This document shows positions 8,750 to 18,676 of a stretch of 64,000 nucleotides of DNA, one piece after another. The translations under genes were made by a program, and so were the position numbers. Under the pieces are notes generated by a model that saw only the letters and a program-made list of their open reading frames with translations, was not told the origin of the DNA and ran no database searches. The stretch comes from Candidatus Arthromitus sp. SFB-turkey (GTDB taxonomy: Bacteria > Bacillota > Clostridia > Clostridiales > Clostridiaceae). The stretch is from NCBI RefSeq assembly GCF_001655775.1, contig NZ_LXFF01000009.1:16861-80860 (forward strand), in the 5' to 3' direction. Position 1 is the first letter of the stretch, and each line of letters begins with the position of its first letter.

Positions 8750-10171
8750 TTATACTTCATGTACCTTTAACATATTTGTATGACCTTTAAAATTAGCTGG
8801 TACACTTGCTGCAACAACAACTAAATCCCCTTTTGAAAGATTATATTCTTTTCTCGCTTTATCCACCGATAAATCAATTAACATATCTGTATTATCAATA
8901 GTTTCTTCTATAGTTTGAGGATAAACCCCCCAATAAATAGACAATATTCTCGCAACCTTTTGAGTTTGAGTAATAGAAATAATAGGACATTCAGGTCTAA
9001 ATTTAGATATAAATTGAGCTGTTGCTCCTGATTTTGTACAAGCAAGTATTACTTTTGCTCCAACTTCATTGGCCGTTGTACAAGAAAATAAAGCAATTGT
9101 TGTAGGAACATCTTTATATTCAATTTTCGAAAGTCTTTTTTGTAGTTTACCTTCATAATCTAAACTTTCTTCAGTTGTTCTCGCTATTTTATCCATTGTT
9201 TCATATGCTTCAATTGGATATTTACCATTTGCAGTTTCTCCACTAAGCATTACAGCATCTGTTCCATCATGAATTGCATTTGCAACATCTGAAGCTTCTG
9301 CTCTTGTTGGTCTTGGATTTCTTATCATAGAATCAAGCATTTGAGTTGCAGTTATTACTACTTTTCCTTTATCATTGCACCTTTTTATAATATTTTTTTG
9401 CCAATATGGAAGATTCTCTATAGGAATTTCAACTCCTAAATCTCCACGTGCAACCATTATACCATCTGAAGCATCTATTATTTCATCTAAATTATCAAGC
9501 CCTTCTTGATTTTCAATTTTAGATATTATTTTTATTTTATCCCCACCATTTTCATTTAAAAAAGACCTTATATTTTTAACATCATCTGCTTTTCTTATAA
9601 AAGAAGCAGCAACATATTCAACATCTTTCTCTATTCCAAATAATAAATCATTTTTATCTTTTTCAGTAAGTGCTGGTAATTTAATTTTAGAATTAGGTAA
9701 ATTCACACCTTTATTACTAGAAACCTCTCCTGTATTTAAAACAATACATTCAATTTTTCCATCTCCTACTTCCTTAACTTCAAGAGCAACTAAACCATCA
9801 TCAATAAGAATTTTACTTCCAACTTCAACATCCTTATAAAGATCCTCATAAGTAACAGAACATTTAGTAGCATCTCCAACTAAATCTTCTTTAGTGTAAA
9901 TAGTAAAACTATTTCCTTGATTTAAAACAACCTTTTCACTAAACTTCTTAGTTCTAATTTCTGGACCTTTAGTGTCAAGCATTATTCCTACATTTTTTCC
10001 ATTTTTAGCACAAATTTTTCTTACATTATCAATTCTCGCTCCATGTTCTTCAAAATCTCCATGTGAAAAATTGAGCCTCATAACATTCATTCCTTTTTCT
10101 ATGAGTTTTTCTAAAACCTCATATTTTTCACTAGAAGGACCAATTGTACAAACTATTTTTGTCTTTCTCAT
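8750..10171 (-). CDS. pyk: Pyruvate kinase
   Basis: Converts phosphoenolpyruvate and ADP to pyruvate and ATP, the last glycolytic step. Family motifs are all present: KIVCTIGPSS at the N-terminus, MRLNFSHG, LDTKGPEIRT, the active-site block KIENQEGLDNLDEI, MVARGDLGVEIP and ITATQMLDSM. Length (473 residues) fits the A-B-C domain form; the extra PEP-utiliser domain found in some Bacillus enzymes is absent. The start is the ATG at 10171, eight bases after GGAG; an upstream GTG at 10180 would overlap that site. It lies 19 bases after pfkA and is the last gene of dnaE-pfkA-pyk, an order conserved in clostridia, ahead of a strong terminator. Confidence 0.96.
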   Translation of the reverse strand: MRKTKIVCTIGPSSEKYEVLEKLIEKGMNVMRLNFSHGDFEEHGARIDNVRKICAKNGKNVGIMLDTKGPEIRTKKFSEKVVLNQGNSFTIYTKEDLVGDATKCSVTYEDLYKDVEVGSKILIDDGLVALEVKEVGDGKIECIVLNTGEVSSNKGVNLPNSKIKLPALTEKDKNDLLFGIEKDVEYVAASFIRKADDVKNIRSFLNENGGDKIKIISKIENQEGLDNLDEIIDASDGIMVARGDLGVEIPIENLPYWQKNIIKRCNDKGKVVITATQMLDSMIRNPRPTRAEASDVANAIHDGTDAVMLSGETANGKYPIEAYETMDKIARTTEESLDYEGKLQKRLSKIEYKDVPTTIALFSCTTANEVGAKVILACTKSGATAQFISKFRPECPIISITQTQKVARILSIYWGVYPQTIEETIDNTDMLIDLSVDKARKEYNLSKGDLVVVAASVPANFKGHTNMLKVHEV

Positions 10172-10190
10172 AACAAACACTCCATATTTA

Positions 10191-11150
10191 TTAAACTAAT
10201 TTATTAACAAGATCATATAAATCTTTATCAAAATTTTTCTCAATCTTTAAGGCTTCTTCAATATCCATGTCAAACACAAGATTATCTTTTATTCCAACAA
10301 CTTTAGCACATACACCATTTTTTAACAAAATATCCACTGCCTTTTTTCCCATTAAAGATGCCATAACCCTATCTCTTGCTGTTGGAATTCCTCCACGTTG
10401 TATATGTCCAAGTACTGTAGCTCTTGTATCTAATCCTATTTTTTCTTGAATGTACTTTGTAAGTTCTTCTGCACTTCCAGCACCTTCTGCTAAAATTACC
10501 AAACTATGAAGCTTGTTATTTTTTTTACTATCTAAAATTCTTTGACAAAGCTCCTCTCTATTAAATGGATATTCTGGAACTATTACAGCTTCCGCACCAC
10601 CTGCAAGGGCTGAATATAAAGCTAAATCTCCGCAATTTCTTCCCATAACTTCAACTATACTAACTCTTTCATGGGAACTTGAAGTATCCCTAAGTTTTCT
10701 TACTGAATCTAAAATAGTATTTAGGGCAGTATCAAAACCTATTGTATAGTCTGTATAAGGTAGATCATTATCTATTGTTCCTGGAATTCCAACAGTTGAA
10801 ATTCCAAATTTTGATAATAAGTAAGCCCCCATAAATGATCCATCTCCACCTACAACTACTAATCCTTCAACTCCCTTCTCTTTTAAAATTTCATAAGCTT
10901 GAGCTCTAACTTCCTCATGTTTAAATTCTAAACATCTAGCAGTTTTAAGAAAAGTTCCTCCTCTATCTATAATATCTGAAACAGAGCGTCTATTTAAAAC
11001 TTCTATTTCTCCATGTAAAAGCCCATGATACCCTCTATGTATTCCTAAAACCTCTACACCTTGACTTAAAGCATATCTAACAACTGATCTAACAGCTGCA
11101 TTCATTCCAGGAGCATCTCCTCCACTTGTAAGCACTGCTATTTTTTTCAT
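10191..11150 (-). CDS. pfkA: ATP-dependent 6-phosphofructokinase
   Basis: Phosphorylates fructose 6-phosphate to the 1,6-bisphosphate, the committing step of glycolysis. Visible motifs: IAVLTSGGDAPGMNA (ATP site), VVVGGDGSFMGA, the catalytic IPGTIDNDLPYTD, and GHIQRGGIPTARDR in the C-terminal half. At about 319 residues it is the normal bacterial tetramer-forming size. The Gly of GGDGS favours ATP rather than pyrophosphate as donor by family knowledge. The start is ATG at 11150 with GGAGAG upstream; a GTG nine bases earlier is in frame but sits on the ribosome binding site. Tightly coupled between dnaE and pyk. Confidence 0.96.
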   Translation of the reverse strand: MKKIAVLTSGGDAPGMNAAVRSVVRYALSQGVEVLGIHRGYHGLLHGEIEVLNRRSVSDIIDRGGTFLKTARCLEFKHEEVRAQAYEILKEKGVEGLVVVGGDGSFMGAYLLSKFGISTVGIPGTIDNDLPYTDYTIGFDTALNTILDSVRKLRDTSSSHERVSIVEVMGRNCGDLALYSALAGGAEAVIVPEYPFNREELCQRILDSKKNNKLHSLVILAEGAGSAEELTKYIQEKIGLDTRATVLGHIQRGGIPTARDRVMASLMGKKAVDILLKNGVCAKVVGIKDNLVFDMDIEEALKIEKNFDKDLYDLVNKLV

Positions 11151-11169
11151 AATTAACACTCTCCATTTT

Positions 11170-14100
11170 TCATAATTTATTCATAATAACTATTTTCACA
11201 AAATCTTGAGAAAATATTTCATTTAACTTGCAAATAAATTCATTATTTAAACTTACGTTATACTCTTCATTTAACTTAAAACTCTTTTTTTCACGAGATG
11301 AATAAAAAAATACACTAGTATCTCCCTTATTTTCACCTAATAATGTTTTAATTTTAACAAACTGATTCTCAATACTGTCTATATTTTCAACTAATATATA
11401 AAGTTTAAATCTATGTTCTTCATCAATCCCAACTATATCATCAACTATAACTTTTACTTCATCTCCATCTTTTTTTAATACACCTTTTATTATAACAATA
11501 TTATCACTATTTATTAAATAACTAAATTTTTCATATATTTTAGGAAAAACCACGCATTCAATAGATAAATATTTATCTTCCAAATAAACAAAGGCCATAA
11601 TGGAATTATTTTTAGTTATTATTTTTCTAAAACTCCTTATAACTCCTCCAAGAACAACATTTTCCTCCCTAAATGAATCAAAAGTTTCTTTACACTTTGA
11701 AATAGAACTACTACACAATTTATTTAAAAACTCATTATATTTGTCAATAGGATGTCCAGAAATATAAAGTCCTAAAACTTCTTTTTCAAAGGATAAATTC
11801 CTATTAATATCATCTTCTACATCATAATAAACTGGTTTATTTATAATCACATTATCTTCAGCAGAGTTAAACAAACTCATTTGTCCATCTATATTTTTTT
11901 TAAGATCTAAACTTATTCCATCAATTATTTTTTCGAAATTAAGTAAAAGAGCTTTTCTAGAAACATTAAATACATCAAGTGCACCAGACTTTATAATACA
12001 TTCAATTGATTTTTTGTTTATAGAATTTTTAACACATACTTTGAAAAAATCATACTCATCTTTAAATTTTCCATTTTTTTCCCTATGATAAACAATTTTT
12101 TCACAAGCACTTTCTCCTAAATTTTTAATTGCAGAAAGTCCAAAGAAAATATCTTCATTATTTACAACAAAACGTTTATAACTATTATTAACACATGGAG
12201 GATAAATTTTTATATTAAGACTTTCAGAAAACTTTATATACTCACAAACCTTATCTGTATTATTTATTACACTATTTAAAAGAGCACATATATACTCACT
12301 TTTATAATATTTTACTAAATACGCAGTTTCATAAGCAACAACCGCATATGCCGCAGCATGACTTTTATTAAAAGCATAGGAAGCAAAATGAACCATTTGA
12401 TCAAAAATTTTGTGGGCAACCTCTTCTTTTATACCATTATTTATACATCCTGGTATATTTTCCTCTCCTTCTACAAATACTCCATAAACAAAATTTTTCC
12501 TTTCAAGTTCCATAACATCATGTTTCTTTTTAGCCATAACTCTTCTAACTAAATCACTTCTTCCAAGAGAATATCCTGATAATTTTTGAACAATCTCCAT
12601 TACCTGCTCTTGATATACTATAACCCCATAAGTTACATTTAAAATATCCTCAAGTTCCTTAGTTAAATATTTTATATTGTTAGGTGAATTCTTATTTTTT
12701 ATATAATTAGGAATCTCATCCATTGGTCCTGGTCTATATAAACTAATTCCAGCTATTATATCCTCTAAAGAATTAGGTTTTAATTCTTTCATAAAATTTG
12801 TCATACCTAAAGACTCAAGTTGAAAAACACCGCAGGTTTTTCCTTCTCCAAGCATTTCAAAAACTTTCTTATCATTAAATTCAATTTTATCTAAATCAAT
12901 ATGTATTTTTTTATTTTTCTCAATCATATTAATGCAATCGTTTATAACAGTAAGAGTCCTTAAACCTAAAAAATCCATTTTAAGAAGTCCAATTTCCTCA
13001 AGATTAGCCATAGGAAACTGAGTAACTAACATATTATCACTTTTTTGCATAGGAACAATATTAGTTAAGTTTTCAGGGCTTATAATAACTCCAGCTGCGT
13101 GAATAGAAGTATGCCTTGGAAGACCTTCAAGTTTTTTAGATATATCTATAAGTTTTTTAATTCTAGGATCTTCCTTATAAATATCATTTAATTCTTTATT
13201 ATATAAAAGAGCTAAATCAATTGTTATATTAAGCATGTTAGGAATCATTTTTGCAATTTTATCAACTTCAGAGTAAGAATAATTCATAGCTCTTCCAACA
13301 TCACGAATGCACGCTCTAGCTGCCATAGTACCAAAAGTTATAATATGAGAAACATTATTTTTACCATATTTATTTATTACATAATCAATTACTTCTTCTC
13401 TTCTCTCATTACAAAAATCCGAATCTATATCAGGCATTGAAATTCTTTCAGGATTTAAAAATCTTTCAAAAATAAGTCCATATTTTATAGGATCTATCTT
13501 TGTAATATTTAAAACATAAGCAACTATAGACCCAGCTACACTTCCCCGTCCAGGTCCTGTTGGTATTAAATTTTCATTTGAGAATTTAATAAAATCCCAA
13601 ACAATTAAAAAATAATCAACAAATCCCATAGAATTTATAAGATTAAGTTCATAGTTTAAACGATTAAGTAAATTTTTTTTATTTTTATCGTGAATTTTTT
13701 CAAATACTTCTAATAATTTTTTAAACTCTTCATCATTTAAAATATCTATTTCTTTAAAATCATTTAACTCTCTGTAAAACTCCTTATACTTAAAAATAAG
13801 ACCAAAATAACAAAGTCTTTTCAAATACTCAAAAGGTTCTAAATCTACATCCATAATATATTTAGGCGGCATATTTTTACCGAACTCATATTCAAAATTA
13901 CACTTATCACTTATTTTTAATGTATTTTTTAAAGCATCTTCATAAGTGCTAAATAAATTATACATTTCTGAAGGAGACTTTAAATAAAACTCCTCACCTT
14001 CATATTTCATTCTATTGGTTTCCTCAATATTTGAAGCTGTTTGTATACAAATTAAAACATCATGTGCTTCAGAATCTTCTTTATTTATGTAATGAACATC

Positions 14101-14712
14101 ATTTGTTACAACAAGTTCTACAGAAAATTCTTTAGAAAATTCCACAAGAAATTTATTAACTTTTAATTGTCTACTTATGCCATGATTTTGAAGCTCTAAA
14201 TAAAAATCATCCTTAAAAATTTCTTTATATGTACAAACAAGTTTCTTAGCTCCCTCAATATCATCTTTTAAAATATATTTTGAAATTCCTCCACTTAAAC
14301 ACGCACTTAATGCAATTAATCCCTCTGAATGTTTTCTTAAAAATTCAATATCAACTCTTGGTTTATAATAAAATCCTTCTAAAAATGACGCACTAACAAT
14401 TTTTAAAAGATTTTTATATCCTATTTCATTTTTAACAAGTAAAATTAAATGACTTGTAAAATTATCTTTATCAGGATTTTTTATATACATAGATTTATTA
14501 GCTACATAAATTTCACAACCAATAATAGGTTTAATTCCATATTGCTTACAAATTTTATAAAATTCAATACATCCATACATAACACCATGATCTGTTATAG
14601 CAATAGATTTCATTCCAAGTTCTTTAACTTTTTCAACTAAATTTCTAATCTTACAAGAGGAATCAAGTAAACTAAATTCCGTATGTACATGTAAATGAAC
14701 AAAATCATTCAT
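11170..14712 (-). CDS. dnaE: DNA polymerase III alpha subunit, DnaE type
   Basis: Replicative C-family DNA polymerase. In low-GC Gram-positives DnaE usually extends primers before handing over to PolC; PolC is not in this window. Domains in order: N-terminal PHP domain starting HLHVHTEFSLLDSS, palm/fingers with the catalytic PDIDSDF at about residue 425 and KMDFLGLRTL at about 580, the helix-hairpin-helix region (GVIVYQEQVMEI, GRSDLVRRVMAKK), and a C-terminal OB-fold nucleic-acid binding domain around 990-1080. About 1180 residues is typical for DnaE. The ATG at 14712 gives the standard MNDFVHLHVH start and has GGGGAT upstream; an earlier ATG at 14730 lacks a site. First gene of the dnaE-pfkA-pyk operon. 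Confidence 0.95.
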   Translation of the reverse strand: MNDFVHLHVHTEFSLLDSSCKIRNLVEKVKELGMKSIAITDHGVMYGCIEFYKICKQYGIKPIIGCEIYVANKSMYIKNPDKDNFTSHLILLVKNEIGYKNLLKIVSASFLEGFYYKPRVDIEFLRKHSEGLIALSACLSGGISKYILKDDIEGAKKLVCTYKEIFKDDFYLELQNHGISRQLKVNKFLVEFSKEFSVELVVTNDVHYINKEDSEAHDVLICIQTASNIEETNRMKYEGEEFYLKSPSEMYNLFSTYEDALKNTLKISDKCNFEYEFGKNMPPKYIMDVDLEPFEYLKRLCYFGLIFKYKEFYRELNDFKEIDILNDEEFKKLLEVFEKIHDKNKKNLLNRLNYELNLINSMGFVDYFLIVWDFIKFSNENLIPTGPGRGSVAGSIVAYVLNITKIDPIKYGLIFERFLNPERISMPDIDSDFCNERREEVIDYVINKYGKNNVSHIITFGTMAARACIRDVGRAMNYSYSEVDKIAKMIPNMLNITIDLALLYNKELNDIYKEDPRIKKLIDISKKLEGLPRHTSIHAAGVIISPENLTNIVPMQKSDNMLVTQFPMANLEEIGLLKMDFLGLRTLTVINDCINMIEKNKKIHIDLDKIEFNDKKVFEMLGEGKTCGVFQLESLGMTNFMKELKPNSLEDIIAGISLYRPGPMDEIPNYIKNKNSPNNIKYLTKELEDILNVTYGVIVYQEQVMEIVQKLSGYSLGRSDLVRRVMAKKKHDVMELERKNFVYGVFVEGEENIPGCINNGIKEEVAHKIFDQMVHFASYAFNKSHAAAYAVVAYETAYLVKYYKSEYICALLNSVINNTDKVCEYIKFSESLNIKIYPPCVNNSYKRFVVNNEDIFFGLSAIKNLGESACEKIVYHREKNGKFKDEYDFFKVCVKNSINKKSIECIIKSGALDVFNVSRKALLLNFEKIIDGISLDLKKNIDGQMSLFNSAEDNVIINKPVYYDVEDDINRNLSFEKEVLGLYISGHPIDKYNEFLNKLCSSSISKCKETFDSFREENVVLGGVIRSFRKIITKNNSIMAFVYLEDKYLSIECVVFPKIYEKFSYLINSDNIVIIKGVLKKDGDEVKVIVDDIVGIDEEHRFKLYILVENIDSIENQFVKIKTLLGENKGDTSVFFYSSREKKSFKLNEEYNVSLNNEFICKLNEIFSQDFVKIVIMNKL

Positions 14713-14762
14713 AAAAAGTTTTATCCCCATCTTAATTAATCAATACAATTTGATTCTATCAT

Positions 14763-14803
14763 AAAAAACATAAAATCCTAAATGATTTTTCATCTAGGAT
14801 TTT
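14763..14803 (-). terminator. Terminator after asnB
   Basis: A 14-bp stem (arms 14790-14803 and 14772-14785 on the minus strand, one G-T wobble) with a short A-rich loop is followed by a T-rich tract below 14772. It separates asnB from dnaE. Confidence 0.75.
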
Positions 14804-14808
14804 GATTT

Positions 14809-16650
14809 TTAAATTTCAATATTTACATTATATTTTTTCATCCACATATTTAATTGAATTAAATATGCCATAAGCTGAGGCCCTCTCATAAGTTGACCAA
14901 ACCAAGGTTTATTAAAAGATTCTCCTTTACTTTCTAAAAGATATCTAACACTTTTTTCATCTATAATATCAAAAATAGGATTAGATCTATCATTTAATAT
15001 ATTTTTAAGCTTAGAGCAAACTAAATCCCTATAAATTAAACTCTGAGTTTTAGGGTAAGGACTTTTTTTCCTATCAACAACAGAACTTGGCAAAAATTTC
15101 CTAGCTACCTCACGAAGTATTCCTTTTTCTCTACCATTTACAAATTTAATTTTAGAAGGAATATTATAAGCATATTCTACAAGATCCTTATCAGCAAAAG
15201 GAACTCTCACTTCTAAACTATTAGCCATACTCATTCTATCTTTTCTATTTAAAAGAGTAACCATAAACCATTTTATATTAAGAAGTGTCATTTTCCTAAT
15301 TAAAACATCAAATTCTGAATCTACATCTAAATAACTAAAATCTTTAAAAGTTTCATCAAATTTATTTTTAACATAGGAATCAAAATCAAGTTTTTTTATA
15401 GAATCATTAAATAAATTTTTACGAGATTGTGAAAACCTACACCAAGGAAAAGTTTCCATTTTTAAATCTTCACTATTTAAGTACCAAGGATATCCTCCAA
15501 AAATTTCATCTGCACACTCTCCAGAAAGTCCAACAGTTCCATATTTTTTAACTCCACGACAAAACAAATAAAGAGAAGTATCAATATCTGCCATAGCTGG
15601 AATATCACTAGCAAATAACCCTTCTTCTAAAAAATAAAATAAATCCTCATTTTTTATAGTTATAATTCTATTATTAGATTTAATTTTTTCATTTACAATT
15701 TTCACAAAATCCTTATCACTAGTAACCTCAAATTCATTTCCTTTAAAATCCTTATCATAATCAACATAATCAACTGTAAAAGTATCTAAGATTTTATTAC
15801 ATTTCTTAAATTCATTACTTAAAATAGAACATATTAAAGAAGAATCAATTCCACCAGATAAAAACGCAAATATTCCCCTATCAGATACCATTTGATTTTT
15901 AATAATATTTTCTAATAAATATGTTAATTCTTCCTTAGTTTCCTCTAAACCCCATTTATGTTCTTTAGCTTCAAGATTCCAATATTTTTTAAGTACAACT
16001 TTATGTTCAAATACACATAAATAATGGGCAGGTGGAATTTCTTTTATATCTTTAAAAATTCCGTTCCCTAAACTTCTACTAGGACCTAAACTTAAAAGAT
16101 CAAGTATACCTTCTCTAGAAACCACACTACTTACTAACGGATGTTTTAACATAGATTTTATTTCAGAACCAAAAATTAAATAATCATCTTTAATAGCATA
16201 AAAAATAGGTTTAACCCCTAAATGATCTCTAGCTATAAAAATACATTTTCTTTCTTCATCAAAAATTGAAAATGCAAAAATTCCATTTAAATGTTTTACA
16301 CAATCCTCTCTATAATGAATGTAACTTAAAAGAACAACTTCAGTATCTGAGTAAGTAACAAATGTATAACCTTCATCTAATAAATTTTTCTTAACAATAT
16401 GAGTGTTATAAATTTCTCCATTATAAACAATAGTATAATTAAATCCATTTATTTTTTTAGTCATAGGCTGACTCCCACCAAATGGATCAACTATAGAAAG
16501 TCTCCTATGACCAAATATAACATGCTTATGCTTATAATATCCACGACTATCTGGTCCCCTATGAATCAAACAATCATTCATTTCAATTATATTATTAAAT
16601 TCATTTTCAATACTTTTTTTAAAGTTAGAAAAACCAGTTATTCCACACAT
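14809..16650 (-). CDS. asnB: Asparagine synthase, glutamine-hydrolysing
   Basis: Makes asparagine from aspartate, ATP and glutamine-derived ammonia. The N-terminal class II glutamine amidotransferase domain starts MCGITGF with the nucleophilic Cys2, followed by RHRRLSIVD-like and YNGEIYN motifs. The synthetase domain has the PP-loop LSGGIDSSL at about 263 and LSGECADEIFGGYPW. Length (613) fits AsnB. The ATG at 16650 has GAGGAG at good spacing. It is flanked by terminators on both sides, so it is a single-gene unit inserted between the whiA cluster and dnaE. The C-terminal region (RKSPYPKTQ, RGPQLMAYLIQLNMW) matches the clostridial subgroup of AsnB. AsnB-like enzymes sometimes amidate wall precursors; the setting gives no direct hint of that. 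Confidence 0.93.
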   Translation of the reverse strand: MCGITGFSNFKKSIENEFNNIIEMNDCLIHRGPDSRGYYKHKHVIFGHRRLSIVDPFGGSQPMTKKINGFNYTIVYNGEIYNTHIVKKNLLDEGYTFVTYSDTEVVLLSYIHYREDCVKHLNGIFAFSIFDEERKCIFIARDHLGVKPIFYAIKDDYLIFGSEIKSMLKHPLVSSVVSREGILDLLSLGPSRSLGNGIFKDIKEIPPAHYLCVFEHKVVLKKYWNLEAKEHKWGLEETKEELTYLLENIIKNQMVSDRGIFAFLSGGIDSSLICSILSNEFKKCNKILDTFTVDYVDYDKDFKGNEFEVTSDKDFVKIVNEKIKSNNRIITIKNEDLFYFLEEGLFASDIPAMADIDTSLYLFCRGVKKYGTVGLSGECADEIFGGYPWYLNSEDLKMETFPWCRFSQSRKNLFNDSIKKLDFDSYVKNKFDETFKDFSYLDVDSEFDVLIRKMTLLNIKWFMVTLLNRKDRMSMANSLEVRVPFADKDLVEYAYNIPSKIKFVNGREKGILREVARKFLPSSVVDRKKSPYPKTQSLIYRDLVCSKLKNILNDRSNPIFDIIDEKSVRYLLESKGESFNKPWFGQLMRGPQLMAYLIQLNMWMKKYNVNIEI

Positions 16651-16724
16651 ATATAACTCCTCTATATATTAGCTTTTAACTTATTAATTATTTTATGTTA
16701 TGAATTTATAAAAATTTTGATACT

Positions 16725-16758
16725 AAAAAACTCCTTGTAAATATATACAAGGAGTTTT
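16725..16758 (-). terminator. Terminator of the long ftsE-to-whiA gene run
   Basis: A 13-bp perfect stem (arms AAAACTCCTTGTA at 16727-16739 and its complement at 16746-16758) with a six-base loop; minus-strand T-run at 16725-16730. It follows the DUF4380-like gene. Confidence 0.85.
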
Positions 16759-16775
16759 AAAACTAAAAAATTTTT

Positions 16776-17669
16776 TTAATTTTCATAATTATCTATAAAA
16801 GTATCTATAAAATCTAAATTAACATCTTTATGTAAATCCCAAATTTCTAAATGTTCAACACACTGATTAGTTGAAATAGTATAAAGTGGAGAATTTGTTT
16901 GCATCTCTATATAGTTACTTCCAATAAAAGATTCATAACAACAACCCATATGAGGATAATTAGAATTGTTTTTATCTCTTTTAAATTGTTTAACAAATAA
17001 CTCATTCTCATTATAATACAGTGCATAACTTAAATTTGTATTAAATCCAATCTTAAAATTCTCAGAAATATTTTCACACACTTTCATTGCAACATACCTA
17101 TCTCCAAAATAAACTCTAGAATCCTTTATATTTGAATACGGCCAAAATACAAACGATTTATTGGGGCTTATACCCGATTTTCTCTTTTCAAGAGGAATTA
17201 TTTCTATTCCACCTTTACTCATAGCAGTAATTCCTGATACTGAAATATTAATATCAAACGCATTTAAAGAAACTATTTTATGTAAAATATTTACTTTAGA
17301 AGATGATGATTCAAAAATAATTTCAATAATTTTTTGAACCTGAGTCCATTTTTCAATTTCTTGAATTAATCTCACACCATTAAATATTGATTCGTATTCA
17401 ACTTTTTTGTTATCTGGTATATAAGTTCTATCTTTATTTTCTGGAAGATGCCAAAATCTATGCCCCCCAATAATGTAATAATCACCATGAGATGTAGAAA
17501 TTTTATTATTTATATCTTCTGCAAATTGATTCCTTCCATTAACATATCCATATTTTACAATTCTAGGTCCATATTCAATAGTAATAATAATTTCAACTAC
17601 ACTATTTGTTATTTTCAAACACTTACCATAATGTTTATAATTTATTTCTAAAATATTAACCACATTCAT
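16776..17669 (-). CDS. DUF4380-like protein, aldose-epimerase-type fold
   Basis: Function unknown. The GGHRFWHLPE motif followed by TYIPDN at about residues 68-88 matches the DUF4380 family, which resembles the galactose mutarotase/aldose 1-epimerase beta-sandwich. No signal peptide or membrane segment, so probably cytoplasmic and acting on a sugar. The C-terminal part carries CVEHLEIWDLH, also typical of the sandwich fold. ATG at 17669 is chosen because AGGAG lies seven bases upstream; two other in-frame ATGs precede it (17675, 17690). It lies 45 bases after whiA and is the last gene of the long run, ahead of a terminator. Fold assignment is from motifs only. Confidence 0.65.
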   Translation of the reverse strand: MNVVNILEINYKHYGKCLKITNSVVEIIITIEYGPRIVKYGYVNGRNQFAEDINNKISTSHGDYYIIGGHRFWHLPENKDRTYIPDNKKVEYESIFNGVRLIQEIEKWTQVQKIIEIIFESSSSKVNILHKIVSLNAFDINISVSGITAMSKGGIEIIPLEKRKSGISPNKSFVFWPYSNIKDSRVYFGDRYVAMKVCENISENFKIGFNTNLSYALYYNENELFVKQFKRDKNNSNYPHMGCCYESFIGSNYIEMQTNSPLYTISTNQCVEHLEIWDLHKDVNLDFIDTFIDNYEN

Positions 17670-17714
17670 AATCATTCTCCTAAAAATCATAAAAAATAAA
17701 ATATTATTAAATTT

Positions 17715-18650
17715 TCACATCTTACTTTTCAAATCCTCAGCTATCTTCTCAATTTTTCTCAATCTATGTAATACGCCTGATTTACCCAAAGGAGGTTTTA
17801 AAAACATCCCCAAATCTTTAAGTGACATCTCCTTATATTTTAATCTTATCTCAGCTATTTCTTTCAAATTTTTAGGTAACTTATCTAACCCAATCTTATC
17901 ATCAATAAACATTATAGCCCTAACTTGCCTTACAGAAGTTATTATAAGTTTATCTTCATTAGCTTCTATGCAATTTCTAAGTCGATTTTTATTATTACTA
18001 TATTCTTTTTTTACCCTAATATTTTCAAAATCTAAAACCGCATTACAAGCTCCTATTGTACCTAAAATTTTCGAAATATTATCAGCTTCTTTAATATACA
18101 CTACATAATAAATTTTTCTTTTAATTATTTTACTATTAAAACCATGATAATTTAAAAAATCTCTAAAATAAATAGAAAAATTTAAATTTTGAATAACAAA
18201 TTCTAAATGATATCCTTTCTCCGGATTACTCATGCTACCACAACCAATAAAAACACCTTTTATAAAACTTTTATATTCTATAAAATCATAATCAAATTTA
18301 TCATTTACACTTATACTATCACTATTTAAATTAAATATATCTATTTCCTTAAAAAAATCAACCATAAATTTACTATTAATTTTTAAAATATAATTATTTA
18401 TCTTAGAAAAACATTCTATTCTTTCAATATTAAATATAAATTTGTTACTAAAATATTCTAAAAACATATTTTGAACATAATCTATTATATTTTTATTTTC
18501 ACTAGAAATTTTAAAACTAACTTTATTCACATCACTTAAATCAAATATCCCCATAACTTTTATTATTCCTATAACTTCACTTAAAGCTTTTTCATAAGTT
18601 TTAGGAAAATTAGAGCAAAGTTCTTTTTTTATACCAAAAGAAAATGTCAT
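17715..18650 (-). CDS. whiA: WhiA, sporulation/division DNA-binding regulator
   Basis: WhiA combines a LAGLIDADG-homing-endonuclease-like fold (N-terminal and middle) with a C-terminal helix-turn-helix. In Streptomyces it controls sporulation septation; in B. subtilis it affects division and chromosome segregation. Visible: MTFSFGIKKELC start, KGVFIGCGSMSNPEKGYHLEF at the LAGLIDADG-like position, NRLRNCIEANEDK and the C-terminal EIAEIRLKYKEMSLKDLG...LGKSGVLHRLRKI helix-turn-helix. The ATG at 18650 sits after a GGGGGA site; the longer TTG form from 18680 overlaps yvcK. Its position in murB-rapZ-yvcK-whiA is conserved across Firmicutes and supports the call. Confidence 0.93.
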   Translation of the reverse strand: MTFSFGIKKELCSNFPKTYEKALSEVIGIIKVMGIFDLSDVNKVSFKISSENKNIIDYVQNMFLEYFSNKFIFNIERIECFSKINNYILKINSKFMVDFFKEIDIFNLNSDSISVNDKFDYDFIEYKSFIKGVFIGCGSMSNPEKGYHLEFVIQNLNFSIYFRDFLNYHGFNSKIIKRKIYYVVYIKEADNISKILGTIGACNAVLDFENIRVKKEYSNNKNRLRNCIEANEDKLIITSVRQVRAIMFIDDKIGLDKLPKNLKEIAEIRLKYKEMSLKDLGMFLKPPLGKSGVLHRLRKIEKIAEDLKSKM

Positions 18651-18676
18651 AGTGAATCCCCCAATAATTTTAAAAA

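Noticed and set aside
16651..16775. T-box or other leader before asnB
   Set aside because: The gap of 125 bases holds the terminator of the upstream gene and a normal ribosome binding site; no T-box sequence (TGGNACC type) is seen.
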